The position numbers and the translations under genes are program-made. Under the pieces are notes generated by a model. That model searched no databases and was not told where the DNA came from. It saw only the letters and a program-made list of their open reading frames with translations. Of a stretch of DNA of 21,194 bases, positions 13,524 to 18,702 are shown piece after piece (the first letter of the stretch is position 1; the number at the start of each line of letters is the position of its first letter). This DNA comes from a virus: positions 1-21,194 of IMG/VR virus record IMGVR_UViG_3300025282_000307; one strand, written 5' to 3'.

Positions 13524-13721
13524 TTATAAAACCTCGATTGCTTTAATTGACACATAACCATTATAACCATTATAGCCGTTCTGTCTAGTGTTTTTTTCCC
13601 AAATAAAATAATCAGGATACAGGCTGCAACAATAGACCTTTTTAAGGTCAGACTGCCAGACCTTGCGTTTACCGCTTTCGGTATGGGTAAACCCTGGTAA
13701 ATTAACGTGTATTCTAGCCAT
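13524..13721 (-). CDS. small hypothetical protein, 65 aa
   Basis: ATG 13721 follows a GAGGAAACCC leader (core 13727-13735) with the usual spacing. The leader also holds the stop of the previous gene. The product is beta-like ([28 protein letters not shown]) and has three tandem NGY tripeptides from a 9-bp DNA repeat (13554-13580). An overlapping frame at 13502-13750 lacks such a start signal and was rejected. Function unknown. Confidence 0.65.
   Translation of the reverse strand: MARIHVNLPGFTHTESGKRKVWQSDLKKVYCCSLYPDYFIWEKNTRQNGYNGYNGYVSIKAIEVL
13554..13580. repeat. 9-bp tandem repeat, two exact and one diverged copy
   Basis: ATAACCATT occurs at 13554-13562 and 13563-13571, then a diverged ATAGCCGTT at 13572-13580. 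On the minus strand it encodes NGYNGYNGY near the end of the 65-residue gene. Slippage is the likely origin. Confidence 0.7.
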
Positions 13722-13733
13722 TGCTGGGTTTCC

Positions 13734-13925
13734 TCAGATGTAAGGGCCACAAGCCCCCGGTATTACCGCGCCACAATTAGCGCAGCTAGTATCAAATTCT
13801 GACTCATTGCAACCGTTCCACCGTTGATAATTTTCACCAGTGTGGTCTCGATTACAGAAGTCAGAACAGAATTCGATATGATCTACAACGTCGCCTGTAT
13901 TATCTTCTATAAGGTGTAAGTGCAT
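13734..13925 (-). CDS. cysteine-rich zinc-binding-like microprotein, 63 aa
   Basis: ATG 13925 shares a base with the previous stop (TAATG). Six cysteines (C20, C24, C39, C48, C51, C59) in an acidic chain suggest one or two zinc sites. The SCANCG knuckle at 48-51 is a standard zinc-ribbon half, and FCSDFCNRDH at 19-28 supplies the other half with a possible His. Its stop lies in the RBS of the next gene. No named family. Confidence 0.65.
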   Translation of the reverse strand: MHLHLIEDNTGDVVDHIEFCSDFCNRDHTGENYQRWNGCNESEFDTSCANCGAVIPGACGPYI

Positions 13926-14137
13926 TAGGCTATATCCCCCCGTTTAAACGGTGTGGAATTATTGTGTGCCCGAATAGCATCTTCATCTGACATAAACATA
14001 TCAGAATCACAGTTTAACCAGGCCTTTTCACCTGTGCGGGGGTTCCAGCAGTACAGCACTCGAATACCTGAGCGCGTCATATAAGATGTTTCACCAGTTC
14101 CAGGTATCCAGGGAGTAGTGGGTTTAATGTCGTCCAT
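13925..14137 (-). CDS. hypothetical protein, 70 aa
   Basis: ATG 14137 sits 4 bases after a GAGGAAACC leader (14142-14150), in a gap that also holds a promoter. The middle (SGIRVLYCWNPRTGEKAWLN) reads as a small WW- or SH3-like beta domain and the C-terminus is basic (NNSTPFKRGDIA). A GTTTAAAC palindrome (13942-13949) lies in its last codons. Function unknown. Confidence 0.62.
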   Translation of the reverse strand: MDDIKPTTPWIPGTGETSYMTRSGIRVLYCWNPRTGEKAWLNCDSDMFMSDEDAIRAHNNSTPFKRGDIA

Positions 14138-14166
14138 ATTGGGTTTCCTCTGTTAGTAAATAAACG

Positions 14167-14206
14167 TATAAGGCACACAATACAGGCTGCCTTATAGGTT
14201 TGTCAA
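14167..14206 (-). promoter_or_regulatory. sigma70-like promoter with 9-bp inverted repeat
   Basis: On the minus strand a perfect TTGACA (14201-14206) and TATTGT (14177-14182) are 18 bases apart. TATAAGGCA (14167-14175) and TGCCTTATA (14188-14196) form a 9-bp perfect inverted repeat with a 12-base loop that contains the -10. The repeat could be an operator or, in RNA from upstream, a weak terminator hairpin. It would drive the run of zinc microprotein genes below 14137. Confidence 0.5.
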
Positions 14207-14814
14207 CTATCAGCTACCATCGGCACATTACAAGCTCCACAAACTAGCCCGTATGTTAGAAAAGGGGTTTTTGCTTGTCGCGCTACATTGTCGCATTCTG
14301 GGCACACTACCTTGATTAATCGACTGCCTTTTGTGCCTTTTTTCTCAATTGCTGGTGTTAATACCTCATGCGGGTATTTACCCAGTTCGGCGGCAATAGC
14401 CCGTAATTGATTATTGAGCACCGGTCCAGCATGGGTTGATTTCATAGGGCCCTCTAGTCCTATCTTGAGAGCTAAGCGTTTAAACGGCCCTTTATGAGCG
14501 CATTCGGTGCCCACAATACAGTGATCCATTTCATGTACGAGGGTTTCCAGGACGCCGTTGTTATTGTCGTCCTCAGATATAGCATCTGACAACACCGGAC
14601 TAATAAACATTTCAGTCATGTTACCGGCTGAGGTTGACGGATTCCAGCACTGGCCTATAGCACCGCCTATTGATCCATCCTCGCGGGAAAAAGGTCGAGC
14701 CCCCGCCGGAAACCCAGTGGATACCCTAAAGTTTACCGCTTTAACATCGTGCGGCGCGAATACCACTGTGTTGATCTTATCAGCAGCAGCATTTAACCAT
14801 TGTTCTCTGTTCAT
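14203..14814 (-). CDS. SprT-like zinc metallopeptidase with C-terminal zinc ribbon, 203 aa
   Basis: The active site H94-E95-x2-H98 (LVHEMDHCIVG) with a third ligand, H107, in ECAHKGPFKRLA matches the SprT-like phage metallopeptidase layout. IGQCWNP and EMFISPVL precede it in the expected order. The C-terminus has a zinc ribbon, C171-x2-C174 (CPEC) and C192-x2-C195 (CGAC). All catalytic residues are present. Cellular SprT/SPRTN proteins digest proteins cross-linked to DNA; the phage substrate is unknown. ATG 14814 overlaps the stop of the 25-residue gene (ATGA), so the gene belongs to a three-gene transcript. Confidence 0.88.
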   Translation of the reverse strand: MNREQWLNAAADKINTVVFAPHDVKAVNFRVSTGFPAGARPFSREDGSIGGAIGQCWNPSTSAGNMTEMFISPVLSDAISEDDNNNGVLETLVHEMDHCIVGTECAHKGPFKRLALKIGLEGPMKSTHAGPVLNNQLRAIAAELGKYPHEVLTPAIEKKGTKGSRLIKVVCPECDNVARQAKTPFLTYGLVCGACNVPMVADS

Positions 14815-14888
14815 GATTTAAACAGTCCCCAGTATGTGAATATTAAAAGCCCAACAATAAGTCCAGAGAATACGATAGCGTGAGTCAT
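14811..14888 (-). CDS. membrane microprotein, 25 aa
   Basis: A 25-codon frame from ATG 14888 to TGA 14811, encoding a single membrane helix (THAIVFSGLIVGLLIFTYWG) with a short basic end. It shares ATGA overlaps with the gene before it and with the SprT-like gene after it. The coupled overlaps on both sides make chance unlikely, although a frame this short is never certain. It may be a small regulator or membrane anchor. Confidence 0.5.
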   Translation of the reverse strand: MTHAIVFSGLIVGLLIFTYWGLFKS

Positions 14889-14989
14889 GAGAAGTACACC
14901 AGTGCAAACAATGAGGCTGCCCCAATGAGCCCGAACAACGGAATAAGAAAGCTCGTACCATGCTTAATCTTGTCTAACGTATTATTCAT
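14885..14989 (-). CDS. membrane microprotein, 34 aa
   Basis: A 34-codon frame from ATG 14989, with AGGA 6 bases upstream, to TGA 14885. The basic start (MNNTLDKIKHGTS) is followed by one membrane helix (FLIPLFGLIGAASLFALVYF). It is the first gene after the strong promoter at 15020-15048, with a leader of about two dozen bases. Tight coupling to the 25-residue gene and the SprT-like protease argues for co-expression. Confidence 0.58.
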   Translation of the reverse strand: MNNTLDKIKHGTSFLIPLFGLIGAASLFALVYFS

Positions 14990-15019
14990 AACAAGTCCTA
15001 ATCAATTAACAGTAGCTGA

Positions 15020-15048
15020 ATGGTAAAGACAACTATATATAGTGTCAA
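15020..15048 (-). promoter_or_regulatory. strong sigma70-like promoter for the membrane microprotein/SprT operon
   Basis: On the minus strand TTGACA (15043-15048) and TACCAT (15020-15025) are exactly 17 bases apart. The spacer contains the perfect 12-bp palindrome ACTATATATAGT (15032-15043), flanked by GAC and GTC arms. This is a natural operator position between the hexamers. The start site would fall near 15013, about 24 bases before ATG 14989. Confidence 0.6.
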
Positions 15049-15085
15049 CCTTTAATTGTCTACTCAATGCAATAGGTACAGTATT

Positions 15086-15106
15086 GGTTTCCTCATAGGT
15101 TTCCTC
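15086..15106 (-). repeat. tandem GAGGAAACC leader motifs
   Basis: Two copies on the minus strand (15086-15094 and 15098-15106), 12 bases apart. The same motif precedes the start codons of the genes at 12731, 13721 and 14137, and occurs again at 15231-15239 (minus) and 15329-15337 (plus). The upstream copy here is followed by a 10-codon frame (ATG 15096 to TGA 15064, MRKPILYLLH), possibly a leader peptide. Confidence 0.5.
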
Positions 15107-15150
15107 AGTAAAAGATATTCCTGTGTGGACACACGCACGATAGTTTAAAC

Positions 15151-15176
15151 TAAGTTCCGGTTTAAACCCGAACTAA
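15151..15176. repeat. 26-bp imperfect palindrome centred on GTTTAAAC
   Basis: The half-sites TAAGTTCCGGTTT and AAACCCGAACTAA are complementary at 11 of 13 positions. The centre is the GTTTAAAC at 15160-15167, and another GTTTAAAC (15143-15150) abuts the left edge. The size and symmetry fit a site for a dimeric or tetrameric regulator. Confidence 0.55.
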
Positions 15177-15199
15177 TGAGGCAACCCATGAGGCAACCC
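15176..15199 (+). repeat. 12-bp tandem repeat, two copies
   Basis: ATGAGGCAACCC is present twice in direct tandem and is followed by a further ATG. On the plus strand it gives a GAGG-N6-ATG pattern and a 13-codon frame (MRQPMRQPMRGYP, 15176-15217). Its core differs from the GAGGAAACCC leader by one base, so it may have arisen by duplication of that leader. Confidence 0.6.
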
Positions 15200-15271
15200 A
15201 TGCGCGGGTATCCATAGAGGCGGCCTCAGAGGTTTCCTCAGTGCGTTTAAACACCAGGACAGGCGCGGCCC

Positions 15272-15285
15272 GGGGGCGGCCCCCC
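15272..15285. terminator. GC-rich hairpin, possible terminator or structural element
   Basis: GGGGG (15272-15276), a CGG loop, and CCCCCC (15280-15285), then TTT, inside a 30-base run of almost pure G and C (15261-15285). This contrasts sharply with the A/T-rich sequence directly to the right. The T-run is too short for a classic terminator, so the role is open. Confidence 0.3.
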
Positions 15286-15286
15286 T

Positions 15287-15314
15287 TTGCGAAAAATAGA
15301 ATTAATTATATTGT
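15287..15314 (+). promoter_or_regulatory. candidate promoter for the packaging/head operon
   Basis: TTGCGA (15287-15292) and TATTGT (15309-15314) are 16 bases apart and each match consensus at four of six positions. The -10 is the same as in two minus-strand promoters of this window. A TCCGC/GCGGA hairpin (15316-15328) and a GAGGAAACCC motif follow in the leader. An AACTATAGAAAA sequence at about 15364 is a second, phage-type candidate. Confidence 0.35.
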
Positions 15315-15381
15315 ATCCGCACAGCGGAGAGGAAACCCATAAAACATTAACAAACGCTTATGAACTATAGAAAAGACTATA

Positions 15382-16287
15382 ATGGGTATACTCTCAGAAG
15401 CTAAGGCATCTCCCCCGATAGGGTTATTAGAGCCAATAACAGACTTTAACCTGGAGATAGAGATTTCTCCTGTGGATGAGCGCCTATATAGGGCTCTTGA
15501 GAAGGCTGAGCATAGGAGTTATCTGGACCGCCTAAACACTTGGTCTCCTTCTGGCGATAAAACCAGCACAGCTTGGGGACCAGTTCAGATAGATAATCCT
15601 ACTATGGGCGATCTTTTAAGGTACAAGACAGGGAAAGACCCTGTAAAATCTGCTAGGTGGGTAAAGAAGAATGACCCCTTAACAAAGGATGAGGAAGCCT
15701 ATATAAAAAAGTATGTGAGTTTATCCCAAAAGGATAAGAATAAGGAACTAAGGGATACTATAAGCAAGTATACCTATAACAGCATAGCTAAGAAATATAT
15801 TAGGTACCTTTGGGAGGTCAGGTCTGGCAAAGATCCCAAAGCGTTCGCTACGTTATGGCATTATGGTCCCTCTTCTTTGGTTAGAAAAAAGGCTATAAAC
15901 AAGGGCCAGATGGTTGATCTAGTAGATAAACCTTACTGGGAAGAATTTATAGATATGGCTTATATGGATGAAGTTATGATGGAAAGCACAGGCCCAGGAA
16001 TGGCTCCCCCGATGGGAGGCCCAGGAATGGCCCCGCCAATGGATGATCCCGCAATGGGAGGAGGCCCACAGGATGAAGTGGGTCAACTACTAGAACTTAG
16101 GAGTCAAATTGACATGAGGCTCATGGAGCTTGGTGTGCCACCGGAAGCTATGGCTTCCCCTGATATTGCACCTCCTATGGCTCCGCCTATGCCCCCTATG
16201 GACCCTGCAATGGCTATGGGTGGGGGTGGTATGCCTATGGGCCCTGGTGGGCCTCCTATGCCCCCACAGGCAGGTTTATTGGGGTGA
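15382..16287 (+). CDS. lysozyme/transglycosylase-like virion protein with Pro/Met/Gly-rich tail, 301 aa
   Basis: The N-terminal half looks like a lytic transglycosylase-type domain: a probable catalytic Glu in ALEKAEHRSYL (E43) and SGDKTSTAWGPVQIDNPT (57-74), with the S-x-A-x-G-x-x-Q-I signature of peptidoglycan-degrading virion proteins. About residues 100-195 are helical. Residues from 200 are low-complexity repeats such as GPGMAPPM, then a helix (EVGQLLELRSQIDMRLMELG) and another Pro/Met/Gly stretch. It probably helps the phage cross the cell wall or acts in head assembly. The start has a poor RBS. It overlaps TerS by GTGA. Confidence 0.7.
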   Translation: MGILSEAKASPPIGLLEPITDFNLEIEISPVDERLYRALEKAEHRSYLDRLNTWSPSGDKTSTAWGPVQIDNPTMGDLLRYKTGKDPVKSARWVKKNDPLTKDEEAYIKKYVSLSQKDKNKELRDTISKYTYNSIAKKYIRYLWEVRSGKDPKAFATLWHYGPSSLVRKKAINKGQMVDLVDKPYWEEFIDMAYMDEVMMESTGPGMAPPMGGPGMAPPMDDPAMGGGPQDEVGQLLELRSQIDMRLMELGVPPEAMASPDIAPPMAPPMPPMDPAMAMGGGGMPMGPGGPPMPPQAGLLG

Positions 16288-16691
16288 GGACTGAGAAGCA
16301 GGAAGCCTTTATAGAGGCATTCTGTCTTACTGGTAATGCTGCTAAGGCAGCAGAGATGGCTGGCTATTCTTCTAAAGCAGCCAAACAGAAGGGGTATGCC
16401 CTTAAAAAGCAGTTCACGCATGAGATCTCTGAGAAAACCAGGGATATGATGCGGGATGCAGTCCCTGGGGTTCTAGCAAAACTCCATGAACTGATAGAGG
16501 AATCCTCTTCAGACGCTGTAAAGCTAGGAGCCATAAAGGATTTCCTGGACAGAGCAGGATTAAAACCCGTAGAAAAAGTCGAACAGCAGGTATCTCACGT
16601 TGAGACAGCCTCTACTGAGGAGCTACGGAGGGAATTGGAAGCTCTTGTAGGTACGTCTAGCCTAGAAGAAATACCCGAACTGGTGAACTAG
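16284..16691 (+). CDS. terminase small subunit, 135 aa
   Basis: The N-terminus (RTEKQEAFIEAFCLTGNAAK, then AAEMAGYSSKAAKQKG) is the characteristic helix-turn-helix of small terminase subunits, with the TxKQxxFIxxF start. The middle forms the oligomerisation helices (VLAKLHELIEESSSDAVKLG) and the acidic C-terminus would contact TerL. It recognises phage DNA for packaging. GTG start in a GTGA overlap with the preceding gene. TerL follows after two genes, which fits. Confidence 0.88.
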   Translation: MRTEKQEAFIEAFCLTGNAAKAAEMAGYSSKAAKQKGYALKKQFTHEISEKTRDMMRDAVPGVLAKLHELIEESSSDAVKLGAIKDFLDRAGLKPVEKVEQQVSHVETASTEELRRELEALVGTSSLEEIPELVN

Positions 16692-17132
16692 ATGCCTGAA
16701 GGCTTTTTAGATGCTACTGAAGGCGGGAATGTTAGTGGACTTCTGGGTGAGATTGATGACCTAGATGGGATTCTTGACCTTGATTTCATCGCTAATATCC
16801 CAGGTTCTACTGAAAACACCACGTCTGTAGGCTCTGAAAACCCCCATGCGTATCAAGTTGGCTTGGATAAGCTGGGTAATCTTGCTAAAACTGGCCTAAC
16901 TGTCGGAGCAACTAAGGCTTTATGGGGTATAAACCCGCTACTTGGTATAGCTGCCCATACCCCTGGATCATTCTTTAGAGCTGGGGCAAAGAAGCTGGGG
17001 GGTGGCGATCTAGATAAATGGGATAAGTTAGACCTTGCTACTGGTTTTATTAGTGCTACCCCACTAAGCGGTTTTATAAACAGATTTGTCGATATTGTAT
17101 TCCCTGGAAGCACTACACTAGATGAGGACTAA
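16692..17132 (+). CDS. hypothetical protein in the packaging cluster, 146 aa
   Basis: It starts immediately after the TerS stop (TAG-ATG). The first 50 residues are acidic and poorly folded (EIDDLDGILDLDFIANIPGS). Residues about 60-135 are hydrophobic and Gly/Ala-rich (GNLAKTGLTVGATKALWGIN, PLLGIAAHTPGSFFRAGAKK), possibly membrane-interacting helices. I do not recognise it. It may be a minor virion protein. Confidence 0.65.
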   Translation: MPEGFLDATEGGNVSGLLGEIDDLDGILDLDFIANIPGSTENTTSVGSENPHAYQVGLDKLGNLAKTGLTVGATKALWGINPLLGIAAHTPGSFFRAGAKKLGGGDLDKWDKLDLATGFISATPLSGFINRFVDIVFPGSTTLDED

Positions 17133-17288
17133 ATGCCTATACAACGCTGCACACTAAAGGGTGGTAAGAAAGGATGGAAGTGGGGAAAGTCTGGCAAGTG
17201 CTACTCCTCAAGATCAGGCGCAGAACGACAAATGAAAGCAATCCATGCAAGCCAGAACAGAACTAGAAAAAGCGGTAGAAATAGCTAG
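17133..17288 (+). CDS. small basic protein, 51 aa, overlapping terL
   Basis: ATG 17133 follows directly on the previous stop. The product begins MPIQRCTLKGGKKGWKWGKS and continues GKCYSS...AERQMKAIHASQ. This 'R-C...G-W-K-W-G-x-S-G-K-C-Y...R-Q-x-x-A-I' layout is a small conserved phage protein often found next to terminase and portal genes. Two cysteines (C6, C23) may bind metal. It overlaps terL by 44 bases in another frame. Function unknown. Confidence 0.72.
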   Translation: MPIQRCTLKGGKKGWKWGKSGKCYSSRSGAERQMKAIHASQNRTRKSGRNS

Positions 17289-18702
17289 GGAGATAAGGAC
17301 AAGAGAAAGGTTCAATAAGATTGACTTCTACGACCCTTATCCTTACCAACTTAACTTCCACGAAACTGGAGGTTCTGCTAACCAGCGATTGTTAATGGCT
17401 GCTAACAGAATAGGAAAAAGTTACTGCGGAGCCGCAGAAATGGCTTTTCATGTAACTGGGCTATATCCCAAGTGGTGGAAAGGTAGAAGATACCGACAGC
17501 CGATAGTAGCGTGGGCTGGAGGGGTATCGAATGAAACAACACGCGATATTGTCCAATATGAATTATTGGGTTCCCCAGATGACCCAGAGGCTTTTGGTTC
17601 GGGTGCTATACCCAAAAAACTAATAATAAAAACCGAAAGAAAACCTGGAGTCCCTAACGCCAAATCGGTCGCTCTAATCAAGCACGTTAGTGGTGGGAAC
17701 TCTTCTTTATTCTTCAAAGCCTACGAGATGGGCCAGGAGAAATGGCAGGGTAGGAGTGTAGATTGTATCTGGCTAGACGAAGAGCCAAGCAGAGAAATAT
17801 ACTCTCAAGCTGTCACTAGAACTCTGGATCGTAAGGGTATGATTTTTATGACTTTTACTCCAGAGCAGGGAATGACAGAAACGGTTGCATCTTTTATGAA
17901 CAACCTCCAATCTGGTCAATCCCTAACTAACGCTACTTGGGATGACGCCTCTGAACGAGTATTCTCCATGAACGGAGAAAGAGGCCACCTCTCAGAAGTT
18001 GTAATGGAACAGATCCTTTCGTCTTACTCCCCACATGAGAGAGAGATGAGGCGTAATGGTAGGCCCTCAATTGGTTCAGGATTGGTCTTCCCATTAGGAG
18101 AGGAGAAGGTAATAACTGATCCTGTGCATATAGAAAGTCATTGGCCCAGGATAGCTGCTATAGATTTTGGTTGGGATCACCCCACTGCTCTCGTATGGTG
18201 TGCTATTGATAGGGACTCAGAGACTTTCTATGTATACGACTGTTACAGGGCTTCTAAAGCCAGCCCTACTGTACACGCTTCAATTATAAAGCAACGACCT
18301 ATGTTTATACCCATAGCCTACCCACATGACGGGAATCGCAGGGATAGCATGGGAAACCCAGGTCTTGCTGACCAATATAGGAATCTAGGCTGTAACTTTA
18401 GATTAGAACATTTTACCAATCCTCCAGCCTTAGGAGAGAATAAGGGCTCTAACTCCATAGAGGAGGGTTTAATGGCAATGTTACAAGCTATAGAGGCTGA
18501 TAAATTTAAAGTGTTTTCGACGCTTGGGGATTGGTTTGAAGAGTTTAGAATGTACCACAGAAAAGATAATAAGGTTGTCCCAATTCGGGATGACCTCATG
18601 TCTGCCACAAGATATGCGTTTCAATCTCAGCGCTTTGCTATAGCTGGTGAAGATCCCACATGGACAGAAGATGTTAAATACAGGAATTATGGTATTATTT
18701 AA
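17245..18702 (+). CDS. terL: terminase large subunit, 485 aa
   Basis: This is the packaging motor. The N-terminal ATPase has a Walker A-type loop at 53-59 (ANRIGKS), Walker B IWLDEE at 175-180 with the catalytic Glu, and a coupling motif TFTP at 203-206. The C-terminal RNase H-fold nuclease has D307 in IAAIDFGWDH, D362 in YPHDGNRRD and D449/D450 in PIRDDLM. Length is normal. ATG 17245 lies inside the small basic gene; the upstream region belongs to that gene. It works with TerS and docks on the portal encoded next, whose start overlaps by one base. Confidence 0.95.
   Translation: MQARTELEKAVEIAREIRTRERFNKIDFYDPYPYQLNFHETGGSANQRLLMAANRIGKSYCGAAEMAFHVTGLYPKWWKGRRYRQPIVAWAGGVSNETTRDIVQYELLGSPDDPEAFGSGAIPKKLIIKTERKPGVPNAKSVALIKHVSGGNSSLFFKAYEMGQEKWQGRSVDCIWLDEEPSREIYSQAVTRTLDRKGMIFMTFTPEQGMTETVASFMNNLQSGQSLTNATWDDASERVFSMNGERGHLSEVVMEQILSSYSPHEREMRRNGRPSIGSGLVFPLGEEKVITDPVHIESHWPRIAAIDFGWDHPTALVWCAIDRDSETFYVYDCYRASKASPTVHASIIKQRPMFIPIAYPHDGNRRDSMGNPGLADQYRNLGCNFRLEHFTNPPALGENKGSNSIEEGLMAMLQAIEADKFKVFSTLGDWFEEFRMYHRKDNKVVPIRDDLMSATRYAFQSQRFAIAGEDPTWTEDVKYRNYGII

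Larger units (their letters stand above)
14990..15381. other. 392-base control region between divergent gene blocks
   Basis: No ordinary gene is present. From left to right it holds a minus-strand promoter with a palindromic spacer, two GAGGAAACC leaders, three GTTTAAAC palindromes, a 26-bp imperfect palindrome, a 12-bp tandem repeat, GAGG-NNN-CCTC hairpins, a GC-rich hairpin and a plus-strand promoter candidate. A perfect minus-strand -10 (TATAAT, 15305-15310) lacks a -35. Very short frames occur but are not convincing as genes. It probably controls both the minus-strand accessory genes and the plus-strand packaging genes, and could be a replication or packaging site. Confidence 0.6.

Noticed and set aside
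13554-13571. TATAAT on the minus strand in the 9-bp repeat as a promoter -10
   Set aside because: It is produced by the coding repeat (NGY) and has no -35 at 16-18 bases.
13502-13750. 82-codon minus-strand frame overlapping the 65-aa gene
   Set aside because: The competing frame starts 5 bases after a GAGGAAACC leader that also carries the previous stop; this one has no start signal and crosses two neighbours.
15064-15215. Very short minus-strand frames of 10 and 17 codons behind GAGGAAACC motifs
   Set aside because: Too short to call as genes and lying in repeat-rich control DNA; kept only as possible leader peptides in the findings.
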